Origin: Paraburkholderia sp. D15
GTDB taxonomy: Bacteria > Pseudomonadota > Gammaproteobacteria > Burkholderiales > Burkholderiaceae
NCBI RefSeq assembly: GCF_029910215.1
Contig: NZ_CP110397.1
Span: 437,258-501,257, forward strand
DNA: 64,000 nucleotides
Reading direction: 5' to 3'
This document shows positions 30,769-38,555 of the stretch, piece by piece. The translations under genes and the position numbers were made by a program. Position 1 is the stretch's first letter, and each line of letters begins with the position of its first letter. The notes beneath the pieces were generated by a model. It searched no databases and was not told the origin of the DNA. It saw nothing but the letters and a program-made list of their open reading frames with translations.

Positions 30769-32253
30769 ATGAATACCACAGTCCTGAACCCGACCGATGA
30801 GCAGCTCTTCGCGATTGACGCTGCGGCCGCCGGCGACCATTTGAAACTGAAAGCATACGCGGGTGCGACAAAGACTTCGACGTTGACGATGATAGCCAAC
30901 CGGCTGTCGGCGAAGCGCGGCAAGTATCTGGCGTTCAACCGGGATATCGTCGCGGACGCCAAGCGAAAATTCCCGTCCAACGTGTCGACGCAGACATGGC
31001 ACTCGCTGGCCTATTCAGCGAGCGATCCCGGGATTACCGCGCGCCTGAATCTGGCCAAGGAGCCACCGCACCATCTGGCGGCTCGCTACGGGTTGGGCCC
31101 GATCAAGGTCCCGACAGTCATCGGCAGATCTGTCGAGCTTTCGGCGTTCCAGGTAGGACGGATGGTCGGCGACGGCAGCGCGAGATTCTGTCGGTCCGCG
31201 CAGAGCGCCCCGGAGGCATGGCATATTCCAGTCGACGAAAAGATCGAGGAGGCGGCAGCGGAGGATCTGCGCGCCTTGCTCCTGCCTCACGTCACACGGC
31301 ACTGGGAGGAGAGTGCCGATCCGCGGGGTCGCACAGCCATCACGCCTGACGTCTATCTGAAATTGTGGGAACGCTCCCGGCCGAATATCGGTGCGGATTT
31401 CATTTTGATCGACGAGGCGCAGGACAGCGACGGGCTGATGCTGTCCGTGCTGCGCCGACAGCAACACGCGCAGGTCATCTATGCGGGCGATCCGTATCAG
31501 CAGATCTATGAATGGCGCGGTGCCGTCAACGCGATGGAGCACATCCAGGCGCGACAGTGCGCTCTGACAATGTCGTTTCGCTTCGGCCGCACGTTCGCAG
31601 CGCTGGCGTCACGAATCCTCCAGCTGTTCGGTGAGACGGTGCCGGTGCGTGGGCGCCCGGGCGTGGAATCGGTGCTGATCGAAGATCCCGCAGCGCGGCC
31701 AGAAGTCGACGCGGTGCTGTGCCGGAAGAACGTCACCGTGATGGGCGTGCTGGCAAACGGTCTGGCAGCTGGTCATCGCGTCGCGGTGCGTGCGAATACC
31801 GAGGAAATCCTTGCGTTTGCCGACGGCGCCGACCGGCTGATGCACGGGCAGCGGGCCTATCGGCCGACCTCACTGGCCCTGTTTGAATCGTGGCGGGACG
31901 TCCAGGAATATGCGCGTGGGCAGGCTGGTCGCGATCTCCTACCGATTGTTCAACTGATCGACAATCACGGTACCGATTTCCTTCGCGAGCTTCTCGCGCG
32001 CGTGTCATCCGAGAAGGAGGCGGATTACGTCGTCTCCACCGTCCATCGTGCGAAGGGTCTCGAGTGGGACCGCGTGCGCGTCGCCGGCGACTTCCGTTTT
32101 CGCAATGAGGACGATGGCCGGACGACACTGGCTGACGACGAGGCACGCCTCGCCTACGTTGCACTCACGCGCGCCCGCGTCCTGCTTGACGTTTCGGAAC
32201 TCAAACACGACCTGCTCAAAGTGTTTGAAGACGCCCGCCCAGTATTTAGGTGA
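30769..32253 (+). CDS. UvrD-like superfamily 1 helicase
   Basis: 494 residues from the ATG at 30769. SF1 motifs in order: I, KAYAGATKTSTL (a variant Walker A); Ia near YLAFNRDIVADAKRKFP; II, FILIDEAQD; III, AGDPYQQIYEWRGA; IV, LTMSFRFG; V, VVSTVHRAKGLEWDRV; VI, LAYVALTRAR. The set resembles the Fbh1/PcrA-like branch common on plasmids and phages. Expected to unwind DNA 3' to 5', for replication or removal of recombinase filaments. It has its own promoter region and a terminator upstream. Confidence 0.9.
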   Translation: MNTTVLNPTDEQLFAIDAAAAGDHLKLKAYAGATKTSTLTMIANRLSAKRGKYLAFNRDIVADAKRKFPSNVSTQTWHSLAYSASDPGITARLNLAKEPPHHLAARYGLGPIKVPTVIGRSVELSAFQVGRMVGDGSARFCRSAQSAPEAWHIPVDEKIEEAAAEDLRALLLPHVTRHWEESADPRGRTAITPDVYLKLWERSRPNIGADFILIDEAQDSDGLMLSVLRRQQHAQVIYAGDPYQQIYEWRGAVNAMEHIQARQCALTMSFRFGRTFAALASRILQLFGETVPVRGRPGVESVLIEDPAARPEVDAVLCRKNVTVMGVLANGLAAGHRVAVRANTEEILAFADGADRLMHGQRAYRPTSLALFESWRDVQEYARGQAGRDLLPIVQLIDNHGTDFLRELLARVSSEKEADYVVSTVHRAKGLEWDRVRVAGDFRFRNEDDGRTTLADDEARLAYVALTRARVLLDVSELKHDLLKVFEDARPVFR

Positions 32254-32361
32254 CGCGCTTCAACACGGCCAACAGCGCATTGATCCACTTCGCCGGTATG
32301 GTCAGTGCTTGGGTACGCTCCTTGCGACAAGTGAGTTTCCATCTACCCAAGGAGACTTACC

Positions 32362-32886
32362 ATGGACCCACTCGCGCCGCGTGACCCGATTGATCCGCTC
32401 GATCCTTCCGCTTCCGCCGGTGCCGCCCCGGCAGGGGCTGGTGCCCGCGTCATTGGTAGCGGCGCCGGCGACGGGCCAGGCCCGGACGTGATGGCGGCCG
32501 CGACGCTTGATGGCAACAAGGTCTACTCCTCCGACGGTGAGGATATTGGGAAGATCTCGGACATCATGCTCGACGTGCGTAGCGGCCGCGTCGCCTATGC
32601 TGTGCTCACCGCCGGCGGCTTTCTCGGGATGGGCGGGACGCTACACGCTATTCCATGGAGCGCGTTGACGCTCGACACGGACGAGAAGTGCTTCCATCTC
32701 TCCGTTGCGGCCGAGCGCGTGAAGACCGCGCCGGGTTTCGACAGGGATCATTGGCCAGCGATGGCTGATCCCCAGTGGGGTGCGTCGGTCCACCAGTTCT
32801 ACGAGCGTGAGCCATACTGGGCGGCTACGCGCGACGTGGTCGAGCGCGATCCCGCTGTTCCGGTCGATCCGTCTACACGCCTCTAA
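32362..32886 (+). CDS. PRC-barrel domain protein
   Basis: 174 residues. After a Pro/Ala-rich N-terminus, the PRC-barrel spans about residues 45-110: ATLDGNKVYSSDGEDIGKIS, DIMLDVRSGRVAYAVLTAGG and LHAIPWSALTLDTDEKCF. The C-terminal region FYEREPYWAATRDVVERDP recurs in PRC proteins of Burkholderia. Such proteins are small cytoplasmic adaptors of unclear role, often stress-induced. AAGGAG precedes the start. Confidence 0.88.
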   Translation: MDPLAPRDPIDPLDPSASAGAAPAGAGARVIGSGAGDGPGPDVMAAATLDGNKVYSSDGEDIGKISDIMLDVRSGRVAYAVLTAGGFLGMGGTLHAIPWSALTLDTDEKCFHLSVAAERVKTAPGFDRDHWPAMADPQWGASVHQFYEREPYWAATRDVVERDPAVPVDPSTRL

Positions 32887-32988
32887 CGTTGCCACGGACG
32901 CCCGCTCTTCGACGGTTCTTCACCGGAGACGCTGTCGAGACTGTGACGTCCCCCCTTCTTGATCCGTTCGGCCCGGAGACCATGGACG

Positions 32989-33020
32989 AAAAAAAACCCG
33001 CGGTTCCGAGGAACGCGCGG
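32989..33020 (-). terminator. Minus-strand terminator with T8CGTC tail
   Basis: Read on the minus strand, a stem CCCGCGCGTTCC / GGAACCGCGGG is followed by eight T and CGTC. It ends the minus-strand genes that start at 33789 and 34225. The same tail recurs at three other terminators in this window. Confidence 0.85.
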
Positions 33021-33075
33021 GCGGGCTAAATAAGTTAAGGCAAGGACCCCGTCGGGCAGGCCATTGGCTCGCTGA

Positions 33076-33789
33076 CTATCGATCCGTCGCCGCAGCCTCT
33101 CTATCAGCGAAAGTACCCGGCATCCACGGGACGAACTCCACCAATGCGCTACCGCATAGGGGCTCGGCCCGCCCCCTGCCGAAAAGGTGGCTCCAGTCGC
33201 CATCTGCCGCCCGCGAATCCGGCAGCGTGCTGGCATGCTGGCCAATCATGCGACGTAGCGCGTTGGCTGGCGTTACACCAAGCAGCTGGCAGGCAGCATA
33301 AAAGGCTTCCGTTTCCGAGTCGTAAGAGGTCTGGCCGCACCCGGAAAAATGCCATTTCAGACCCGGCTGCGGGCCGGCGCGATCGGAATCGCGCTGAAAC
33401 GTGCTGACACCAACGTCCATCAGCTTGTCCCGCATGGCGAATTCCTGTGCCTCGGTCAATAAATATGCTGCGTTGACAGGCCCGTGGGCGGCCATACTTC
33501 CCCAGATGTGCCCACCGATGTCGACAGCGAACACTGCCCGCAGCGCGCTGCTGCCGCGCTCGAATCTCAGCACAAGCATCAACGACGTCGTCAGGGCAGT
33601 TACCCGGTCAGCGGCCACGCTCCGGTCGCGAACCTCAACGCGCACTGGCGTGGTCCACTCATCACCCCAGGAAGAGCGCTTCCATGTCGAATCCGTTCCA
33701 GTCAGTGAAACACCCTGACCGAAATCATAGGTGGCGAGAGCGTTAAACGCATGGTTGAGTCGTTCCCGCAGAATTGTTGCCTGTTTCAA
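33076..33789 (-). CDS. Hypothetical plasmid protein
   Basis: 237 residues from a TTG start at 33789 with GGAGAG upstream. MKQATILRERLNHAFNALAT, then VEVRDRSVAADRVTALTTSL and a cysteine-bearing SGCGQTSYDSETEAFYAAC. No family recognised. A GC-rich hairpin (GGGCGCC/GGCGCCC near 33808-33823) precedes the ribosome site. It is the last gene of a minus-strand unit ending at the T8 terminator. Confidence 0.6.
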   Translation of the reverse strand: MKQATILRERLNHAFNALATYDFGQGVSLTGTDSTWKRSSWGDEWTTPVRVEVRDRSVAADRVTALTTSLMLVLRFERGSSALRAVFAVDIGGHIWGSMAAHGPVNAAYLLTEAQEFAMRDKLMDVGVSTFQRDSDRAGPQPGLKWHFSGCGQTSYDSETEAFYAACQLLGVTPANALRRMIGQHASTLPDSRAADGDWSHLFGRGRAEPLCGSALVEFVPWMPGTFADREAAATDR

Positions 33790-33838
33790 TTTACTCTCCA
33801 GAATGGGGGGCGCCGAGGCGCCCGATGAAACTGACGGT

Positions 33839-34225
33839 TCAAATGCGCAAGCCCGGATAAATACAGACGTGCGTCATCCATTCGCTACCGGACGGCAACG
33901 CGTTCACGAATTTTGCGAGGTCCATGTCGCGGTAGTTCAGCTCGATGTGACTGCCCCGGAGAATCGCCGCCTGTAGGTAGAACAGCGTCGCTAGTCCCTC
34001 TTTACCGAACTGCTCCGTGATTCCGCTCAGCGTTTCCTCCGAGTCGATAAGCTCGCGCGAAAATCGGGCGCTCGCCGCAGCGCAATTCAACGACACAACC
34101 GCAGCAATGCATGCGTCAGCCTGATCACCGATATCTCCCGCGCTCAAGGCTTTCGCGGGGAGCGCACCGCACGCGACCAGACAGTTCTGCACGTCGCTGG
34201 CAAAATCCGAACACGAATAGGTCAC
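33839..34225 (-). CDS. Hypothetical plasmid protein
   Basis: 128 residues if started at the GTG at 34225, which has GGAG 6 bases upstream; a GTG at 34237 overlaps the ribosome site itself. The sequence (CSDFASDVQNCLVACGALPA, GDIGDQADACIAAVVSLNCA) is rich in Cys and helical; later ELIDSEETLSGITEQFGKEG. Function unknown. Its leader contains two inverted repeats. Confidence 0.55.
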   Translation of the reverse strand: MTYSCSDFASDVQNCLVACGALPAKALSAGDIGDQADACIAAVVSLNCAAASARFSRELIDSEETLSGITEQFGKEGLATLFYLQAAILRGSHIELNYRDMDLAKFVNALPSGSEWMTHVCIYPGLRI

Positions 34226-34234
34226 ATGAAACTC

Positions 34235-34291
34235 CACAAGTCTTGTGTGAGCGATGACACGGTCCCTTGCGGGACAGCGTGCCCCGCAAGG
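34235..34291 (-). promoter_or_regulatory. Structured leader of the 34225 gene
   Basis: On the minus strand CCTTGCGGG (34291-34283) pairs with CCCGCAAGG (34273-34265). Next to the ribosome site CACAAG/CTTGTG (34247-34235) forms a second, tight repeat. It is a looser member of the leader class described for 35418-35477. Confidence 0.5.
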
Positions 34292-34323
34292 TTGTTAAAT
34301 TGGAACGGCTGATCAGGGTTCCA

Positions 34324-34887
34324 CTACTGCGCGCGGTACGGCTCACCGAGCGCGGTAACCTGCTCCCAGTTCGCCACGAACTTCCGGATCACTTCGTCAT
34401 CGCCTGAGATGACGACGGCGTTTTCCGAGTTGGCGCGTGCGGCCTGCTGCGTGTAGTTATAGCTGCCAGTCTCCAGCCAGGTGCCATCGACCAGGAGGTA
34501 CTTGCTGTGCTGGATTGGAAAGGTGCGGATTGTGCGGACAGGGACGCCGGCGTACGTCAGCGCGCCGAGCGCTGCGCGCGCGCGGCCGCTGCGATCCTCG
34601 TCGGCGTTGCTGCGATAGTCGACACTCACCTGGACGTCTACACCGCGGCGCTTCGCCTGAATCAGCGCGCGGACCACCGCCGGCGACGTGAAGGTGTAAG
34701 CCATCACGCGCACCGACTGTCGCGCGCGGTCGATCGTCCGCAGGACAAGCGTTTCCGCTCCACCGTCGGGCGAGAACGATACGTCGACGGTTGCGCGCCC
34801 CGCTGCATTCGCGGGTGCAGCCGTCATCAGGCAGACGGCCGCCACGAGGGAAGCGGCAACAGCCGCGACAAGAATCTGTTTCTTCAT
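34324..34887 (-). CDS. Secreted phospholipase-D-type endonuclease (Nuc-like)
   Basis: 187 residues from the ATG at 34887 (TAGGAGAA upstream). A signal peptide (MKKQILVAAVAASLVAAVCL...ANA) is followed by one PLD domain with a single HKD motif, IQHSKYLLVDGTWLETGSYN, as in the periplasmic nuclease Nuc/EndA that acts as a dimer. RATVDVSFSPDGGAETLVLR and VMAYTFTSPAVVRALIQAKR are also typical. It would degrade DNA without metal ions in the periplasm, a known feature of several conjugative plasmids. Confidence 0.9.
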   Translation of the reverse strand: MKKQILVAAVAASLVAAVCLMTAAPANAAGRATVDVSFSPDGGAETLVLRTIDRARQSVRVMAYTFTSPAVVRALIQAKRRGVDVQVSVDYRSNADEDRSGRARAALGALTYAGVPVRTIRTFPIQHSKYLLVDGTWLETGSYNYTQQAARANSENAVVISGDDEVIRKFVANWEQVTALGEPYRAQ

Positions 34888-34912
34888 CGAACTTCTCCTA
34901 TGCGTATACGGG

Positions 34913-34943
34913 AAAAGGCCCCGTTTCTTTCGAAGACGGGGCC
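34913..34943 (-). terminator. Minus-strand hairpin with T-tail
   Basis: GGCCCCGT / ACGGGGCC with TTTTCCC following on the minus strand, between the lipoprotein gene and the nuclease gene. Probably an intrinsic terminator or attenuator. Confidence 0.65.
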
Positions 34944-34967
34944 AGACAGGTCGACGCGCTGCGCGCG

Positions 34968-35171
34968 TCAGGAGCAGGTCTGCGGGTGGCTGGTGAGAAA
35001 CACCAGGACGCGGCCGTCCTTGCAGAGCACGAAGTCGCTGGGCTCGCCCTGCGGCTCGTAAATGCTGATCACTGAGCGATGAGCGGCGTCCGTGATCGGT
35101 GCAGTGGTTGAGCAGGCGCACAGGGGCACCAGGCTCGCCGCAGCGAGCGCCAGGGTCAGGTATCGGGACAT
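34968..35171 (-). CDS. Small lipoprotein
   Basis: 67 residues. MSRYLTLALAAASLVPLCAC is a lipoprotein signal with the lipidated Cys at the end of LCAC. The mature part contains ISIYEPQGEPSDFVLCKDG and ends HPQTCS, with two Cys that could pair. It lies in a row of minus-strand genes upstream of the secreted nuclease. Entry-exclusion or envelope roles are possible for plasmid lipoproteins but not shown here. Confidence 0.65.
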   Translation of the reverse strand: MSRYLTLALAAASLVPLCACSTTAPITDAAHRSVISIYEPQGEPSDFVLCKDGRVLVFLTSHPQTCS

Positions 35172-35228
35172 GGTGGAAAGTCTGAAAAATGGAAGTGCGT
35201 GCCCGAAGGCACGCGATGGAAAGGCCGC

Positions 35229-35417
35229 TTACGCAGCGTGTTGCTGTGTGTTGGCAACCGCAACCACGGTAGTGATCCACTTTCCGTCGATGAGAACGTC
35301 GCGCATCGTGGTGCCGTTCAAATCGTAGGTGTGAATCGTCCCGATGCGCGGAGCTGCCGGGCGTACTGCTAAGGTCAGCGCCGATGTGCGGGCGTGGAGG
35401 TCTAGTTTCGATTTCAT
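35229..35417 (-). CDS. Small hypothetical protein with structured leader
   Basis: 62 residues: MKSKLDLHARTSALTLAVRP, then IGTIHTYDLNGTTMRDVLID and GKWITTVVAVANTQQHAA. No family known. Its GAGGA ribosome site lies inside the right arm of a perfect 10-bp hairpin (35419-35451), so translation should depend on opening that structure. Confidence 0.55.
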   Translation of the reverse strand: MKSKLDLHARTSALTLAVRPAAPRIGTIHTYDLNGTTMRDVLIDGKWITTVVAVANTQQHAA

Positions 35418-35418
35418 G

Positions 35419-35477
35419 GCATTCCTCGTAAGAAAAATGAGCGAGGAATGCCCCTGTGGGGAGCATTCCCCACAGGG
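35419..35477 (-). promoter_or_regulatory. Riboswitch-like leader, class example
   Basis: On the minus strand: hairpin 1, CCCTGTGGGG-AATGCT-CCCCACAGGG (35477-35452); then GCATTCCTCG...CGAGGAATGC (35451-35419) as hairpin 2, whose second arm holds the ribosome site. The hairpin-1 loop region GGAATG can instead pair with CATTCC of hairpin 2, freeing the ribosome site. Similar leaders occur at 38352, 43808, 45268 and 59190. Confidence 0.65.
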
Positions 35478-35495
35478 TTAAAAGTTTCGTGACGT

Positions 35496-37817
35496 CTAGG
35501 CGGCGAGCGCTTCAACATCGATCACAGCATCAGCTTCTGCAACGAGTTCAGGTGTTTGCGAGATGAAAAACTCCCGCTCATACCCTCCCTGCTTCAGTAC
35601 TTCCCGCTTCATTCGCATGAACTGCACCTTGCGTTTCGGATCGAGTGGACCGTCCGATTCGTCACTGAACAGCGTCTGAAACGGCTGGCCAGCGTTCTGT
35701 GCGAGGTACAGGGCAACACCGCGAGTCAAGCACTCGTTGATCCAGACCTTCTGACCACCCGACATCACCCCTACGGCTTTGCTGGAGTCGTTCTCGGCGT
35801 CGTACACGAGGATTTCAAATCCCTCGCGCAATTCACCGGTCGCCAGCGAACGCTGGGTCTGAACCTCGACGGTAAAGCGCATGCCGTAGCACGCCAGCAG
35901 GAGGTCATTGACCTTCTGCGTGAGTGCCGGGCCTGCGTCGTCAATCGTCAGCGCGATAACGCCCTCGTTGCCGAGACCTTTCGCGGTGAGCTTCCATCGA
36001 GCGATAGCGTCGGAAATTCGGTCGGCGCGCAGCTGCGTCGCGTCGAAACCCGCCAGCTCCTTCACAATCGCATCGCGTTCTGCCTCGCGGGTTGCATGAA
36101 AGCGGACCAGCGCTTCGATCCGCGCATCAAATGCCGCGAGCGCTTCGCGGTTAGCAGTCAGTTGGCGATCAAGCTTTCCAATCTCGGCCGAAGCGTCTAC
36201 GGCTGCGAGACGTGTGCTCTCTGCTTCGGCTTCACGCAACAAAGCGGTCAATCGGGTCGTCTCCGCCTCCCGGCGTGTTCGCCCCTCAAGTTCCTCGGCG
36301 TCAACGGTCGCCAGTTCCTGCCGGGCGGCGTCGAGACCAGTCGTGGCCGCGTCGAGCAGCGGTTTGCGCGCTGCCAGTTCGGTCGCTTTCTGGAAATCAG
36401 CGCGTGCGGCTGAAGCCGCGGCGCCCGCCGTTCGCAAGTCCAGTTGCCGTGCCCCCAGTTGTTCAACCTCGGGGGCAAGTCGCTCAGACTGCTCGCGGGC
36501 AGCCCGAAAGTTTTCCCGGAGCTTCTGTAACGAGATCGCCTGTGTCGAAGCCTGTGTGGCCGCACCGTGGGCCTGTGCAAGAAGAGGACAGGTAGCGTGC
36601 ATGGCATGACCCGCGCACGGCACCTGGCTCACGACAGCGGCCTGTTGCTGCAGCGACCTGAGCAACTCCGCCTGCGATGTGCCCTGAGAATGAAGGCCTT
36701 GCAGACTGGTCGTCACGGCGGTGAGTGACACGCGCTTCGTCTCAAGTTCGGCGATCACAGCCTGCAGCGATACGACGCGTGCTTCCTCCCGGCCGATCCT
36801 TAGCTGTGCTTCGTCACGCGCGGCGGCCGCACCGACAATTGCATCGCGATCCTTCAACGTGGCTTCGTGCCCGGCGATGGTTTGCCGGATCACGACACGA
36901 CGCTGATTTACCCGCTGCGTGGCGGTCGCCTGATCCGCTGCGATTGTCTGCAGGGAACCGGACAACTCGGTCCGCCGCGTCGCCAGTTCGCGAAGTCTGA
37001 CCTCCACCGTTGCGTTCTCCCCCTGTCTTACGACGAGGGAGGCGCGCTGGGTGGTCAGATTCTCCGTGCTCAGCAGCAGCGCATCGCGTTCCTTCCGGGC
37101 TGCGACGAGCGCATCTTCGTCAACCGCGATGGCGCGCTCGACCAGCACCTTCCGGTCACGCTTTCCCGATAGCGCAACGATTTCCTGTTGCACGGCCGTA
37201 AGCGATCGCGTGAGCACCTTCGCGACATCAGCCGCTTTTGCAGACATCGCGCGAAGGTGATCGATCTTCAGCATTTCAGCGAGCAGCGCCTTGATCTCGC
37301 TCGCGTTGTATGACGCGAGCGGACGCCGGTTCTGGGCAGAAAAGACACTGGTGAAGAATGATTCGAGCGATCCGCAGATGGCTTCAACGCACCGGTCATA
37401 GGTTTCGCCCTTCCCGTCGGAAACAGTCCCGTCGGGTAGCGCGAACGGTTGCCACGTACCATCGGCACTGCGCCATGCAAGGAAGTACTCGGCCTTGCCA
37501 GTCTTGCCGGGCTTACGAAACGCAAATGACGAGCGATAGCGGATCCCGTCGTGCTCCCATTCGAGTTCCTTGCGAGCCTGCGCTCCCGAGATGTTGTCCC
37601 AGTACGAGAACGCGTCGACAGACAGCTTCGTCGCGCGCGATGGCATGATCCGGTAGGGATGCAGGTTGTCCATGATCGTGGATTTACCTGCTCCGTTCGG
37701 GCCAGTCAGCGCGATAAGGCCAGTCGGCAGCGATTCGAGATCGAGCGTCACACTTTCACGCTTCATCCCGTCCCGAACGCCATAAAACCCTTCCAACGTC
37801 AGTATCAGAGGTCTCAT
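35496..37817 (-). CDS. SbcC/Rad50-like ATPase
   Basis: 773 residues from the ATG at 37817. The N-terminal ABC half has IALTGPNGAGKSTIMDN (Walker A) and the C-terminal half has GVMSGGQKVWINECLTRG (signature) and LFSDESDGPLDPK (Walker B/D-loop). Between them lie long coiled coils. The middle shows VPCAGHAMHATCPLLAQAHG in place of a standard CxxC zinc hook, so a non-standard hook. Rad50-type ATPases work with an Mre11-type nuclease in DNA end processing. The partner is two genes upstream (38556-39929). It overlaps the previous stop (TGATG). Confidence 0.85.
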   Translation of the reverse strand: MRPLILTLEGFYGVRDGMKRESVTLDLESLPTGLIALTGPNGAGKSTIMDNLHPYRIMPSRATKLSVDAFSYWDNISGAQARKELEWEHDGIRYRSSFAFRKPGKTGKAEYFLAWRSADGTWQPFALPDGTVSDGKGETYDRCVEAICGSLESFFTSVFSAQNRRPLASYNASEIKALLAEMLKIDHLRAMSAKAADVAKVLTRSLTAVQQEIVALSGKRDRKVLVERAIAVDEDALVAARKERDALLLSTENLTTQRASLVVRQGENATVEVRLRELATRRTELSGSLQTIAADQATATQRVNQRRVVIRQTIAGHEATLKDRDAIVGAAAARDEAQLRIGREEARVVSLQAVIAELETKRVSLTAVTTSLQGLHSQGTSQAELLRSLQQQAAVVSQVPCAGHAMHATCPLLAQAHGAATQASTQAISLQKLRENFRAAREQSERLAPEVEQLGARQLDLRTAGAAASAARADFQKATELAARKPLLDAATTGLDAARQELATVDAEELEGRTRREAETTRLTALLREAEAESTRLAAVDASAEIGKLDRQLTANREALAAFDARIEALVRFHATREAERDAIVKELAGFDATQLRADRISDAIARWKLTAKGLGNEGVIALTIDDAGPALTQKVNDLLLACYGMRFTVEVQTQRSLATGELREGFEILVYDAENDSSKAVGVMSGGQKVWINECLTRGVALYLAQNAGQPFQTLFSDESDGPLDPKRKVQFMRMKREVLKQGGYEREFFISQTPELVAEADAVIDVEALAA

Positions 37818-38347
37818 CAGGGCACCTCCGGCAGCGGTGAGTCGAACAGGTAGTCCGACGGCAGCACGGGCGCATTGTCGTCGTTGTAGAAGGACACCGG
37901 AACGGAAGGATCGGGATTCGCAGCCACCAGCGTCGATGCCTTGACGAACTCGCCAGCAATGCATTTTTCGACGTCGTCGCAAACCTTCGCAAACTGCGCG
38001 CTGGCCTGCTTGAGGACTTGATCCCAGCTACCACAACCCGTCAATGCCTTGAGCTCGCGCCCACTCCACTGATTGGCATAGCCTGAGTTAAACGACCACA
38101 GAAGGTTCTGCATTTCCACGTCGGGGACGACGACGATTTCCGGCTCGTCTGCGTTGATCGCATCGGCGAGCACGAGACAACAATCGCGTTGCGCGATCAC
38201 GGCGCCGCGTTCGACGCCGAACGGTTCAAAAAAGATGCCAGCTGTGAATCGCGCGTAGGTCGCGAGATCATGCTGAAGCATGCGGGCAGACGCGGCTGCG
38301 TTGAAGTGCCGGACCCAGTTTGAGCCAGCGGGATACAGTCCAAACAT
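37817..38347 (-). CDS. Hypothetical protein between Mre11- and Rad50-like genes
   Basis: 176 residues from the ATG at 38347 with GGAG 7 bases upstream. MFGLYPAGSNWVRHFNAAAS and AGIFFEPFGVERGAVIAQRD, later LLWSFNSGYANQWSGRELKA and CDDVEKCIAGEFVKA. No recognised domain. It is wedged between the genes for the nuclease and ATPase and coupled to the latter (TGATG), so it may be a subunit or regulator of that complex. Its leader is structured. Confidence 0.6.
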   Translation of the reverse strand: MFGLYPAGSNWVRHFNAAASARMLQHDLATYARFTAGIFFEPFGVERGAVIAQRDCCLVLADAINADEPEIVVVPDVEMQNLLWSFNSGYANQWSGRELKALTGCGSWDQVLKQASAQFAKVCDDVEKCIAGEFVKASTLVAANPDPSVPVSFYNDDNAPVLPSDYLFDSPLPEVP

Positions 38348-38351
38348 GACA

Positions 38352-38411
38352 CACTCCACAGAAAACGGCGGAGTGCTCCCGTTGGGGATCGCTCCCCGCC
38401 AGGGTCAGAAA
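38352..38411 (-). promoter_or_regulatory. Structured leader of the 38347 gene
   Basis: Minus strand: CCC...GGGG-AGCGAT-CCCC...GGG (about 38407-38378), then CACTCC (complement of 38375-38370) pairing with GGAGTG (complement of 38357-38352), which is the ribosome site. GGAG in the hairpin-1 loop region can compete for CTCC. A weaker member of the leader class. Confidence 0.5.
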
Positions 38412-38435
38412 AAAAATGGATACAGCTAACTGCTA

Positions 38436-38455
38436 TCGATGCGTCGATGACGCGG
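38436..38455. repeat. TCGATGCGYC inverted repeat, copy 1
   Basis: TCGATGCGTC-GAT-GACGCGG. Lies about 90 bases before the minus-strand gene starting at 38347, outside its leader structure. Confidence 0.6.
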
Positions 38456-38555
38456 GGTAAACCTTGTTCCGATAGGCCGCACGCGCACGGCCTATCGGAA
38501 CACGGCTGTGTCCGCGTGGGAGCGCCGGACTGGCCGCTCCCACGAAATCGCGGCA